DNA of 26,799 nt, from contig RBNI01000806.1 in the NCBI GenBank assembly GCA_003990745.1, forward strand, positions 1-26,799, read 5' to 3'. This document shows positions 1-9,837 of this stretch, in pieces. The DNA comes from Jimgerdemannia flammicorona (lineage: Eukaryota; Mucoromycota; Endogonomycetes; Endogonales; Endogonaceae). Within the stretch, counting starts at the first letter, position 1; every line of letters begins with the position of its first letter. The translations under genes and the position numbers were made by a program. The notes under the pieces were generated by a model that was given only the letters and a program-made list of their open reading frames with translations, had not been told where the DNA came from and did not search any database.

Positions 1-2080
1 AAAAAAAAAAAAAAAAATGATGACAAAGAAAACGTGCGGTACTCACAATGGGTCTCACTACACCCCAACATTCCGGTGCCGTATCACATACCATCTACTG
101 TGTTGCAAGTACTCCTGCCAGTCCCGACATTTGGCCATCAAATTTGCTCCTATGGAAGGTAACTACCACAAGATTTTCTAAGTAAGCTTCACTAGAAACG
201 GTAGCAGAACCACGGGTCTGCAAGTTGCATTGATGGTGCTCAGGTCATAGCGGATGCTGGAACTTTAAGTGCTGAGGTCTTTTGAAACTGCGCTAAATAT
301 TACGTTGACCCTCCCACCAGAACAGGTTGGTCAAATTCTTTCCTTGCGAGCGGTAGTAATTTGTGCGAACATTGCCGTTAGCTTTGTTGGACAGCTTGGC
401 GACAAGGTGAATGCTCCTAGCTCGTTTTAATGAAATTCTTATCGATGCTGGTAGAGAAGAATCTGTCAATCAACGTCTAGATATTTAAGCAAAACTCAGC
501 ATGGTCAAGTCTCGATCTGTAATTTCGGGATTTGGAATAGGTAAGGGCGAATAAGCAGCTTGATGGCTTTTCTTCGACCACCAATACCGAACCAAATACT
601 TGGCCCCCTGGAAGCCGTCCAAAGTCGTATTTCGCTACAATTAAATCTTTGAACTTGGCATATCATTCTCCAGAATATTCTCTAAAATAAAAAGTGTCAC
701 TTGCATAACATAAATCATTGTATTACTTGAAGGAAAGGGTTGTTTATACTTGACCTAGCATGGAATCACGCCCGCTGCCGTGACGCATGAACATTTTAAA
801 GTGCCTTTCGCACTGCCTTTGTCTCCCGCCAATGCAGGGTAGCAGCAGGACAAACTCACGACGACAACTCACAATTTGGTTCCATGAGAAATTCTATCGG
901 AATCCCGAGTACCGGTGAACTCGTAACTACAACATGTATGCGTGTCAAGAAACTAAGAACCACATATCCCAAACCATGCCATGAGAACCGGATATAAATA
1001 TCCATGCGCTCCTTACGATGGAATAGCTGAAACCTAAAGCTTCAAATTGTACATTTCCTTTTTCTTTTTTCTTTTTTTTTTTTTTTTGTTTGCACACCAT
1101 CAAGTGTTATTGAGCCAAAACACCCGCGAAAATGTAAACCCATCCAAAACTTGTTAATATATTACAGGAAACACGGAGAAGATGTTCCATGCTTCGGAAA
1201 GTCGGAAGCGTTCTAAGTCACAGTTGAAGTCTTTACTCCTTTCTATGCAAAGCAATAATTAAAGCAAATGAAGCCTTGTTATTGCAAAATTCACGTGGAT
1301 CCGCTGACGTTGTATTATACAATTGTTCAAAGAGGCGCAGTACTGACGTGTTTAGAGCATACATATTTGTGCTTGTGACGTATTATGCAGGCAAATTTGC
1401 CTGCCTGATGTACTTAAGGATATGCTATTTTTCTGAGCAGCCCTAGCTTTTCTTAATGTAATTGTTTCTATAAGTTTGTTGGTTAATTATCGCCTGGCAC
1501 ATCGCATGCGTAAGTTTGCACTGTATGTATGTGTGTAAATGTAATTACGGGGGATTCGCACGGAACAAATCATGAGTGGCATGCAGGGAAGAATTTATGA
1601 GTCTTCAGCTTCCGTTGGGTTAAATATAGAGATTTCTAGAAGTTTTCCTGTATTAGCGGCTGTCTTGGCAGATTGGCAGTGGCGATTACGAGGTAAGGAA
1701 GGAAGGATGATGAGATTCAAGCAAAGGTGGTCCGTTTGGTAATGTTGGCGAATGCTTCGGTTGCCTCACTGCTGCTGGCAGAGTGCATGGGGCATTTTCA
1801 CAAGGAGATTCTGTCCGTAAGGCCGCGACAATATGATGGGGAGGGTGTAGTCGGTTCGTCCGTTGGTCCCCGCAATCTGCCAAGTGCAAGCTCAATGTGG
1901 ATGTTGTTGTGTCACCGGAGTGGCAAATTTGCCACCTCTTGGCGTCACGTGTGCCAAGAGGTTCATCCAGATTCCAAATTCTATAAAGTTCTCCCTTCTC
2001 GTGTTCCTTCATCGTCAATTTGCAACTTCCGCAACAACTTCTCATCTTCCGTATTCTACAATTACGAATACAACTGCAAC
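1..2080. other. Gene-poor region upstream of the PB1-UBA gene
   Basis: No open frame here is long enough or gene-like enough to support a call. The stretch starts with a run of 17 A at the window edge and holds a T-rich tract near 1055-1087. The last few hundred bases presumably carry the promoter and 5' leader of the gene starting at 2081; bases about 1980-2080 are pyrimidine-rich, as fungal leaders often are. I saw no tRNA-like or rRNA-like segment. Confidence 0.6.
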
Positions 2081-4153
2081 ATGACTCAAGTCGTTGCAAA
2101 GGTCTCGTACAACAACACCACTCGCCGCTTGACGGTGCCAGAGAATATTACATGGGCTCAATTCGATGGCAGGATTCGCGAACAATTCGGTCTGACCTCT
2201 ACCGAGGTGCTCAGCATCCTCTACCGCGATCCTGACGGCGACGTCATTACGCTTTCTACAGATATGGAGCTCCAAGAAATTCTTAGAAACGCAGGCCCGG
2301 CCGGTTCAGTTAGGTTCCTTCTCACCGCTAGCCCGTCCGCAGGTGGTGATACCGCCGCTTGGGTATTCGAAGGCACCTCCAATGTTTCGGTCCCTGTTGG
2401 CCCTGAAACCCCACGGTTCGAAAGCGAGCCTCCCGTCGAGATGCAGGAAATCGCCAAGGACAATCAAATGCCGGCCACGGATCCCAGGGTGGTCTGGTAC
2501 CAAATCGACGGCGAGGACTGTGACCCTGCCGAAGTCGATCCTACTAACGTGGACTCTCGTGAAAAAAACAAGACAAAGGAAGGCAAAAACGCCACCGCTA
2601 ACGCACAAGAGCAATCCTTCGCCGAGATCCTGGCGCAACTCGGTGAACTCGTCGACCAGTTCCGCGATGTTTTCGACCGCAACCCGCAGCTCCTCGAATC
2701 CGTCAACGCCATCGTCGACCAAGTCCTCCACCAGATCCCCATCAGCCTCGAGGCTTTCGGCCAGTGGCTCGCCTCCTTCCGTACTGAAGGCGAGGACACA
2801 ACGAGCCCGCCGCCCTACGCCCAAGGCTCCGAACCAACCGGTTTTGCCTTCAGGTCCGAATCTACCGAATCTACCGACAATGCTGGTCAATCACCAAACG
2901 CCGATAACCTCGGGTCTGGCCGGGGCCGTGGTGGGTTCTTTGGTGGCAGAGGTCGCGGCGGGTTTGGGTTCGGGTTCGGTTTTGGCGGTCGCGATGGGTT
3001 CGACTTCGGCGGCAGGGGCCGTGGCTGCAGGGGCCGTGGCGGCAGAGGCCGCGGTGGGTTCGGCTTCTTTGGATCCGGTCGTGACGGCTTTAGCTCCGGT
3101 TCTTTCTTCTCGCAACCTTCCCCCCCTACACCTCCGACACCCCCCGGCCCCTTCTCCGAGAAGACGAATCCCTTCCCCCCGATCCCTGGTTCCTTCCCCC
3201 CTCCCTCCATGGCTCCAATGTCTCCCATGCCTCCCATGCCCCCCATGCCCCCGATGCATCCCTTCGGCCCTCATTTCCCATTCGGCGACAATAACAGCAA
3301 CCCTTTCGATGACCAGCACAACAATCCCTTTGGCGGTCACCCGTTCGGCGCTCACCCTCACTACTACTTCGGCTACCACAGGCACGCCAATCCCTTCGAC
3401 AACCGCCATCATCACCACAAGCACGACAAGCACTTCAAGCACTCCAAACACCACAGTCACCGCTCATACCACCACCCACACCACCCACGCCACCACCAAC
3501 ACCATCAGGACTCCGAATCCTTGCGTCAGCGCCAAGCCTTTCTCCAGGCACACCAAGCCAACATGGCCGCGCAACTGCAACAGGTCCTTGCCCAGGCGCA
3601 GGCAGCCATTGCTCAAGCACAAGCGGCCGGTTCCCAGGCCGATGAGACGGCCCTCGTCGAGGCCCGGCACCGGTTCCACGAGGACATGCGGCGTGCCCAC
3701 CGCGAGCATCACCGAGCGCAGCACGAGCTGCGGCAGGTCGAGTACCAACTCGCGCGCTCCGTCGGCGACAAGAAGGAGGCCAAAGCGGCGAAGAAGGAGA
3801 GCAAGAAGCAGGCGAAACTGCAGAAACATGAACTCAAGCGCCAGTTGAAGGAACTGCGGAAGCAGTATAAGGCCGTCGGGCTCTCGTCGTCGTCTGAGTC
3901 TAGTGGGTCGTCGGGAACGAGCGAATCCGAATCCGAGACCGAAGGCGAGGACGCGCGTATCAAAAAGCAGGCGGCACTTGACTCTGAGGATGGGGAGTAT
4001 GAGGAGATGATGAAGAAGCTTCGTGCCATGGGGTTCTATGACGACGACGCCAATCTGGAGTTGCTCGCCCAGCACAATGGAAATGTCGAGGCTGTGGTCG
4101 CGGAGTTGCTTACCAAACAGGAGAAGCCCCCGGTTACGGGGTACAGGTACTGA
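2081..4153 (+). CDS. PB1-UBA protein, p62/NBR1-like scaffold
   Basis: Intronless gene for a 690-residue protein. The start is placed at 2081 because the PB1 domain begins directly after it; the frame is open further upstream (to 1727) but that part is not domain-like. Order: PB1 domain (about 1-85, starting MTQVVAKVSYNN, with an acidic DPDGDVITL segment); candidate LIR WYQI at 139-142 followed by DGED; a helical segment (about 175-235); RGG/FG-rich repeats (about 277-343); a Pro/Met-rich stretch (346-393); a His-rich stretch (423-476); a charged coiled coil rich in Gln/Ala then Lys/Glu (480-600); an acidic Ser tract (602-627); and a C-terminal UBA (about 635-683, with MGF and NGNVEAVVAELL). 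PB1 plus UBA is the frame of p62/NBR1 selective-autophagy receptors and ubiquitin adaptors. No ZZ zinc finger is present; only two cysteines occur. Role in ubiquitin-dependent autophagy or condensates is inference. It could instead be a general ubiquitin-binding scaffold. Confidence 0.88.
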   Translation: MTQVVAKVSYNNTTRRLTVPENITWAQFDGRIREQFGLTSTEVLSILYRDPDGDVITLSTDMELQEILRNAGPAGSVRFLLTASPSAGGDTAAWVFEGTSNVSVPVGPETPRFESEPPVEMQEIAKDNQMPATDPRVVWYQIDGEDCDPAEVDPTNVDSREKNKTKEGKNATANAQEQSFAEILAQLGELVDQFRDVFDRNPQLLESVNAIVDQVLHQIPISLEAFGQWLASFRTEGEDTTSPPPYAQGSEPTGFAFRSESTESTDNAGQSPNADNLGSGRGRGGFFGGRGRGGFGFGFGFGGRDGFDFGGRGRGCRGRGGRGRGGFGFFGSGRDGFSSGSFFSQPSPPTPPTPPGPFSEKTNPFPPIPGSFPPPSMAPMSPMPPMPPMPPMHPFGPHFPFGDNNSNPFDDQHNNPFGGHPFGAHPHYYFGYHRHANPFDNRHHHHKHDKHFKHSKHHSHRSYHHPHHPRHHQHHQDSESLRQRQAFLQAHQANMAAQLQQVLAQAQAAIAQAQAAGSQADETALVEARHRFHEDMRRAHREHHRAQHELRQVEYQLARSVGDKKEAKAAKKESKKQAKLQKHELKRQLKELRKQYKAVGLSSSSESSGSSGTSESESETEGEDARIKKQAALDSEDGEYEEMMKKLRAMGFYDDDANLELLAQHNGNVEAVVAELLTKQEKPPVTGYRY

Positions 4154-4266
4154 GCGTAGTATGCTCATCATCATTGGCAGCATCGGTAGAACATTTCGAC
4201 GTACAAAACACGTCTTTCCGTAATACTCCATCATCAAATACGTAATCATGATTCGCTTACGTGTAT

Positions 4267-4273
<7 letters not shown>

Positions 4274-4339
<66 letters not shown>
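4274..4339 (+). repeat. Homopolymer A tract of 66 bases
   Basis: An uninterrupted run of 66 A, preceded by a run of eight T, lies 120 bases after the stop codon of the intronless PB1-UBA gene. It could be a retroposition tail, a slippage-expanded homopolymer or an assembly artefact. A second A/T-rich stretch follows at 4370-4470. Confidence 0.9.
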
Positions 4340-4340
<1 letters not shown>

Positions 4341-5084
4341 CCACGGAGGGGGGTGTTTTATGTAATTACATTTTTTTTTATTTTTTATTTTTAATCATCT
4401 CATTTTAATAGTAAGAAAATTAGAAAATACCAAAAAAAAAATTTAAAAATTAAAAAATTGAATAAATAAAAACTAGTGGCCAAATGGCCTCTAATTTATG
4501 ATCGCGTGTTGTAGCCGTCGGTACCGTCGTAATGAGTTAGTGGGAACGAAGGGTTGTTGGTTGGTGGTCAGGTAGCTGGGGCCTCTACCCCTACCGCCGC
4601 GGTTTCTGATTTTTGCCATATGTTTGTGAATGGGATGGAGGGGGTTTTGCATTGTTCCATGTGAGAATCATGAATTCTATTCACTTTAAAGGCAAGGTGA
4701 AAAGACGAGCAGGTCTGTAGGTTGGAGTTTCCCTTTTTGACTTCAATAGTAACTATGCTTGGGAAGTCGGGAGGAACCGTGGGTAAATAAATATTCTCGC
4801 GGATTTCTATATACAGACCCAAAAGGGTGACTGCCCTATCTGGACTTATATCCCACGGTTCCTTGTACCACGCGCCAGGGCAACGCCAACCCCACGGTTA
4901 TTCCCAATGGAGGCATCCACTTGCACAAAGGGGCTTGGACCCTACCTCGCACAGACCGGGCTCCACGGGCCCATGGGAAGGATGTCAAATTTGATAGGGT
5001 ATGCTCCGTCGGATATAAAATCGACCCCCCCAAGTCCTTCCCACGACGTATATCCCTCCTTTGACCAAGACCCGCGTGTCGACT
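4340..5084. other. Intergenic region before the C2 gene
   Basis: The first part (to about 4480) is low-complexity A/T; the rest is mixed sequence with no supported gene. The end carries the promoter of the C2-domain gene. Confidence 0.55.
5014..5020 (+). promoter_or_regulatory. TATA-like box of the C2 gene
   Basis: TATAAAA sits about 70 bases before the ATG at 5085, within GGATATAAAATCG. The following leader is C/T-rich. Position and sequence fit a core promoter element; no experimental support. Confidence 0.5.
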
Positions 5085-6105
5085 ATGTCCAACTCAAGTG
5101 AAGTCAACCCCGCTGCCGGCCAAGAAGTTCCCCTGCGTCTCAAGGGTGTGCTCAGCGTCACTGCCCTCGAGGCAAAGGACCTCCCTCGCGAGTGGCTCGC
5201 GGATTTTCTGAGTATGCATAGCAGACTTCATTTCTTACTCGTAGATAGTAGCTCGTAGATAGTAGCATTCGTGAGTTTCTGCGCGGACCTGTGGATTGTT
5301 CCGAGAGTTCTTGTTGGTACCCGACACATCATTAAAAAAATTTGCGTCCTCCACATTTTAGCAAAGAGCGACCCTTACCTGGTCATCGCCCTGAACGCGC
5401 CGTACGAGAAGGGAAAGCCGCTCAAGGCGAAGGAACAAGATCAGCACATCCAGCGCACGACGATCAGCAATTTGGGCGGCAAGCACCCCATCTGGAACGA
5501 ACGGTTCGCGCTGCCCGTCCCTACTGTTTTGAAGACACTCCACGTCGAGGCGTTCGACGCCGATTTGATCGGCGAGGATTTCATGGGTAAGTAAGTTTTA
5601 CGGGGCTACGGCTCGAGTCCTTGGGGCTTGTTCATTGTTCTGTGAATTTCTCACACCCTCTTTCACATCAGGTGCCGTCGACATCGACCTGTCCAACCGC
5701 GACCTGGACGATCCCTGGATCGAAGATGTATGGCATGAGCTTGAGGACAATCACAAGAAGAAAGCTGGTAAGGTCCACCTCATCATCCATTACGTGCCGC
5801 AGGTATGTCAATTTCTACTCCTTATGTTTTGTGGGTCAGTGAGCCCATGACGGCAAGGATGGTTCTCCCACTCTCCTTCTCGTCATTTATTTGCACTGAC
5901 TTGTCTTTAAACATTAATGATTATCTTTTTTTTTTTTTTTCTTTTCTTTTTTTTCCAATGCACCGAAATCAAGACCTACTTCGGTTATCTCCAGCAACGC
6001 GCTAACCACGAGGCCGCGGAGATTAAGAGGGACCTAACCAGGGCGGTCGTGGCGAAGGTCACGGACATTACTCAGAAGGAAGTCAACGGGTACTTTGGCG
6101 GTTGA
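5085..6105 (+). CDS. C2-domain protein
   Basis: Four exons inferred: 5085-5211, 5362-5586, 5672-5802 and 5974-6105; all junctions are GT-AG and keep frame, giving 204 residues. A single C2 domain covers about residues 17-160: KDLP (32), KSDPY (44-48), a WNERF strand, and the third loop FDADLIGEDFMG (107-118). Asp32, Asp46, Asp108, Asp110 and Asp115 are candidate calcium ligands, so calcium-dependent phospholipid binding is plausible. A basic/acidic helical tail (about 162-204) follows and ends VNGYFGG. No membrane segment or catalytic domain is seen, so this is a stand-alone C2 adaptor. Intron 1 (150 nt) holds a short direct repeat (GCTCGTAGATAGTA twice); intron 3 has a long T tract before its acceptor. 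The partner is unknown. Confidence 0.87.
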
Positions 6106-6252
6106 GTGGCGTTGCAGTTTGTGTCCGTGGGAAACAAACACGGAGGCCAATACAAAAAGATGTTCTTATATTTAGGTGTTGTCAATGTTATCTCGACTTT
6201 ATTATCAATCGCCCTCGCGTTGTTTACCAATGGCATTGTTTTTCCTGTAAAT

Positions 6253-6258
6253 AATAAA
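6253..6258 (+). terminator. Poly(A) signal of the C2 gene
   Basis: AATAAA about 150 bases after the stop codon at 6105, in an A/T-rich context. It matches the canonical polyadenylation hexamer. Confidence 0.45.
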
Positions 6259-6333
6259 ACATTCGCCATTCAACAATTCAAGCACGTGAACCCCAACACC
6301 ATCGACCGACACGGACCCTTCATCGTACGATCG

Positions 6334-6340
6334 TATATAA
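6334..6340 (+). promoter_or_regulatory. TATA-like box of the NDPK gene
   Basis: TATATAA about 105 bases before the ATG at 6445. Spacing to a plausible transcription start fits, but this is a motif match only. Confidence 0.4.
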
Positions 6341-6444
6341 TTACAAGAATTGCGAGAAATGAGTACAAAATGGCGTGCATCACGTGATCAGATTTTTTGT
6401 TTCCTTATCCATCTTGCCAGATTTCGACATTTGCCGGTGTCAAA

Positions 6445-7032
6445 ATGCTCGATTTCGCAAAGATCTTCGTCTTCTTCACACTCCTCTACGCACCATTCCT
6501 CTTAATCCCGTTCATCCCCTCGAACTCGCCGTACTACACCACCGTCACCCCCTACTACTGCCAAAACATCCACCCGGTCCTCCCGACCCAGTTCCAAACG
6601 CGAATCCTGCTCTGCGACAAGATGGCCATCGAACGCACGCTCGCCCTCATCAAGCCCGACGCCTACCCACAGCACAAGGACGCGGTCCTCGCCAGGATCC
6701 GAGAGGCGGGCTTCACTGTCGTCCAGGAGAAGGAGGTCCACCTGACGCGCGAGGTGACCGAGAGGTTCTACGAGGAGCACCGCGGCCGCTCCTTCTACGA
6801 GGACCTCACCGTCTGGATCAGCTCCAAACCCATATATGCCCTTGTCCTCGAGAAGGAGGACGCCGTCAAGGAGTGGCGCAACTTGCTCGGCCCGACCAAT
6901 TCCGAGAAGGCGAGGGCCGAGGCCCCCGAAACCATCAGGGCCTTGTTCGGCACCGACGGCTCCAAGAACGCCGGCCACGGGAGCGACTCGGTCGCGAGCG
7001 CTGAGAGGGAGATTCTCATCATTTTCGGTTAG
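6445..7032 (+). CDS. Nucleoside diphosphate kinase, N-terminal membrane anchor
   Basis: Single-exon gene, 195 residues from the ATG at 6445. NDP kinases move the gamma phosphate from an NTP to an NDP through a phosphohistidine. The kinase domain covers about 60-195. All expected catalytic residues are visible: Lys70 in IKPDA, Tyr109, Arg145 and Thr151 in RNLLGPT, Arg165 in ETIR, Asn175, and the catalytic His178 in NAGHGSDS. There are three extra residues between Thr151 and Arg165 compared with the classic group I enzyme, a feature shared with NME5/NME6-like members. Residues about 5-24 form a hydrophobic stretch (KIFVFFTLLYAPFLLIPF) that could be a signal anchor or organelle-targeting segment. 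A later in-frame Met at 6622 (MAIERTLALIKP) would give a soluble 136-residue enzyme of normal NDPK length, so two forms are possible. Third codon positions are strongly C/G-biased throughout. Confidence 0.88.
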   Translation: MLDFAKIFVFFTLLYAPFLLIPFIPSNSPYYTTVTPYYCQNIHPVLPTQFQTRILLCDKMAIERTLALIKPDAYPQHKDAVLARIREAGFTVVQEKEVHLTREVTERFYEEHRGRSFYEDLTVWISSKPIYALVLEKEDAVKEWRNLLGPTNSEKARAEAPETIRALFGTDGSKNAGHGSDSVASAEREILIIFG

Positions 7033-7080
7033 ATGGAACAGAGGCCCGTGGTGATACCCCGTTCGACGTGAGAGAGTACG

Positions 7081-7096
7081 GAGCGCGCGCGCGCGT
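7081..7096 (+). repeat. (GC)n-rich run in the NDPK 3' UTR
   Basis: GAGCGCGCGCGCGCGTC, an alternating purine-pyrimidine run about 50 bases after the NDPK stop. Its role, if any, is unknown. Confidence 0.6.
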
Positions 7097-7136
7097 CGTC
7101 TCTTCACCGATGTTTTGTTGTATGTCTTGCTAAGAC

Positions 7137-7142
7137 AATAAA
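7137..7142 (+). terminator. Poly(A) signal of the NDPK gene
   Basis: AATAAA in TAAGACAATAAATTAAATTG, about 105 bases after the NDPK stop codon. It fits a fungal polyadenylation signal. Confidence 0.5.
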
Positions 7143-9620
7143 TTAAATTGCTTCCCCATAGTTTTTGGTGTGTCGGTACTGAGAATGTGGCGTCGCTTAT
7201 GAATGCCGCATTGTCGAGACTTGTTCGGGGCTGCAGCCCTTCCTGGTTTCATTATGTGTGGCTTGCCAACGGACGCGTCTTAAAGCAAGACACGTTTCCC
7301 AAACCTTCCAAAGTCTTCATACAAGTTCTTTTCGCACGCCCAAAGGTATATACGATGATAGAGGCATATTGGCGTAATCGTGACGCGGTTCGTCGCGTGG
7401 TTGAGGTCAATCATAACTGACGACTTTGCGGAGGCGGACTTACACTCGCTTTCTGGAATAACTTTTTTTTTTTTTTTTGGTCTACGATCCGACCTCTCGA
7501 CGGCTACAGCAGCATGTCGCGCCCCATTCTGCCGAGATTCGGAAGGCAAAGTATATTTATTCGCTTCAACACCGGTAGATAATACAAAACGACACATCCT
7601 ACCACGCCACGCCATTCCCCCGTTCATCAACACACCACCTTCGCCCAAACCCCTCGCCAAATTTAGCTCCTCTCTCACATCATCTACCTCTTCCGCACCC
7701 GCAACCTCTTCCCCCCAGACCCCGTTACCTTAGCGCACTACCCGTCCACCGAAGGCACTGGTGGCGGATTTGAGAGATCGGCGGAGGTCAGACGTCGGCA
7801 CGACGAGTATGCGTACGCGTAGAGGGTCGGGTAGAAGCTCGGAGCCAATCGTTTTGCTGGCGTCGGGATGATCTAGCATCTTCGCTGAGTCCCCGTCACC
7901 TAACAAGTCGAAGACTAAAATGTCGGCGCATATCTCTTCAAGGGATATGGGTTGCAAGTGGTTCTTCGGGACATACGACGAGAGGACACCGACAATCGAC
8001 AAACCGAGCGCCAAGCGACTGCGTGTGGAAGGAGACTCTCAGAGACTAAACTCTCATATCAACATTCTGCCCTCTCACGATCCGCAACGAAGGTAATTTC
8101 ACCCTTCCTCCGACAAAGAGAACGATCCAAACACCCGCCGCCCCACATTTTCACCCCTACAACTAAACCGCCCACGCATTCTCTTCGCACGACGCCGCCC
8201 TCCCACCTCCGTATCAACAACACGCACTTCGCACCAGTGCCCATTCTGACGGCCCGCTTCTCGACAGCTGCTGTTGGTGCAGAGGGTCTCTTCCGGTGTG
8301 CGATACCAAACCTCAATTCCACGCCCATCACCATCACTACGTCCTAACCTTCGCCTCGCCGCCCCCGTCACCGCCGCCGGATCCGAAAGAGCTCAAAGCC
8401 GCCGAGTCGGTATACATGTTTATGCTGGTTGCTGCAAGGGGAGAGTCACCTTTGGTGGGCGAAGGGTCGTCGCCGTCTTATTCGGAGTCGCGTTCGTTGC
8501 CGTTGCGGGGCGTGGATTTGGAAGGGCGAGGCAATAGAGATGGCGCCGCAGAAGGATAGGACGTAGCGCTTGTTGGGATGGTGAGTGGCGCTACTGAGGG
8601 GCAGTGATGTATTTGATCGTGAATCGTTTCGTGAATCAGATAAGGAATCTAACTTCGCCGATGTCCGAAGATACGAAGCATAATGTCGGTCCAGCTGGAA
8701 GCTGCGCGCAACACCCGAGCCCACGGAGCTCGTACTCCGACCCTCCGTCGTTCACGACCCGATCCGTGGACAGCCTTCGATGTTCACACCGCCTCCCGAT
8801 CTCCCTCGGCGCCGCACTCGGACTAGCGTTGTACGTCGGTCCTATCCACCATTAAATTTAAGAGGGCGAAGAGTTAGAGGGAAGGAAGATCAAAAATTGT
8901 TGGAGGGAGTTCGGTTGGGGATATATGGATGATATTGTGGATGCAGTCTACGCACGCCGTATACAGGTTCTATAATCTCTTGCGGCAAGTGCGAGCGGAT
9001 CACATTTGAACTTGATTGGAAGATCCGACTTTATATAACATTCCGACGTAAGTGTAGTCACAACCACATATAATTATATATCAAAGCAAATGTACACCCT
9101 CCTTTCCATCACAACTGATAGCCCGGCCTCTTCTTGGTAACCTCGCCCCTCCCCTGCACTCGACGACGCAAACATCGAACTCCTCCATGACTGCGACCTA
9201 GTCCCTCCCGCCGTCCTTTTCCTCCTTCCCAAACATGCCTGCGCAGCGGTTCGGGCTCACGCTTCTGGTAGAGCCGCCCAATAGACGGGGCGCTGGCACA
9301 TGAGTGGGCGCGGTTTGAATGAAGGGGGGGGGGGATTCGGTTATCAATCAATTGCGTGTTGGAGGGGTTGTAAGCAGCTGACTATCAGCAAGTTTTGGGT
9401 AGGCCCCCTCCTTTTCAGTGCTCCAGACTGGGTCGGTCAAGGTTAGGTCAGTGGCGCAGAAGCGGGCTGGGGTTGCCTAAAATGAAAAGGGGAGGAAGTG
9501 CGCTGGGTGCAGGGTTGATCTGTATGATTTGTATATATAATTAGCGGGTTTCTTTAATTGGCAAACCGAGACTCCTGCAAATGGTCAAATTCCATTCCGG
9601 AAAGCCGGATTCTAGACCTG
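7143..9620. other. Long region without a confident gene
   Basis: About 2.5 kb with only short, overlapping frames on both strands and no recognisable domain. It contains a T16 run near 7464-7480 and a G11 run near 9324-9334. One stretch (7730-8014, minus) has a somewhat protein-like composition and is listed separately. GC-rich, C/T-biased segments at 7600-7740 and 8090-8400 look like leaders or degraded coding sequence. Confidence 0.5.
7730..8014 (-). CDS. Possible 3' exon of an unrecognised gene
   Basis: A minus-strand open stretch of about 95 codons ending in TAA at 7730. It has no ATG at its upstream end, so if real it would be the last exon of a spliced gene; an AG acceptor lies just before it. 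The translation has regular composition, with segments such as LEEICADILVFDLLGDGD and DPLRVRILVVPTSDLRRSL. I do not recognise a family, and no upstream exon could be identified with confidence. It may be a remnant or chance frame. Confidence 0.25.
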   Translation of the reverse strand: MALGLSIVGVLSSYVPKNHLQPISLEEICADILVFDLLGDGDSAKMLDHPDASKTIGSELLPDPLRVRILVVPTSDLRRSLKSATSAFGGRVVR

Positions 9621-9624
9621 TCCA

Positions 9625-9812
9625 TTATATATCACTTTCTATCACTTTCTATCACCGTCTATCACCTCACCCACCACCCTCTATCTTTTCTTTCATCCAC
9701 CACCCTCTACTTTTCTTTCATCCACCACCCTCTATCTTTTCTTTCATCCACCACCCTCTATCTTTTCTTTCATCCACAACCCTCTATCTTTTCTTTCATC
9801 CATTCTCTATCA
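9625..9812 (+). repeat. Pyrimidine-rich tandem repeats upstream of the methyltransferase
   Basis: Two adjacent arrays. First, 11-base units of the type TATCACTTTC / TATCACCGTC (about 9628-9668). Then about five copies of a 26-base unit built from CCACCACCCTCT, ATCTTTTC and TTTCAT (about 9670-9805), with small variants. The array ends some 25 bases before the ATG at 9838, so it lies in the promoter or 5' leader. Confidence 0.85.
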
Positions 9813-9837
9813 CCTCCAACGAAACAACTCCCCCACC

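Noticed and set aside
1727..2080. In-frame N-terminal extension of the PB1-UBA protein
   Set aside because: The added 118 residues have no domain character, and the PB1 domain begins exactly at the ATG at 2081, which follows a pyrimidine-rich leader.
2343..3848. 501-codon frame in another plus-strand phase
   Set aside because: Overlaps the PB1-UBA gene entirely; low-complexity Ser/Pro/Thr translation is a shadow of biased codon use.
3464..4249. 261-codon minus-strand frame
   Set aside because: Antisense shadow of the coiled-coil and UBA part of the PB1-UBA gene; Leu/Arg-rich translation with no domain.
6375..7004. 209-codon plus-strand frame
   Set aside because: Shadow of the NDP kinase gene in another frame; Arg/Pro-rich translation.
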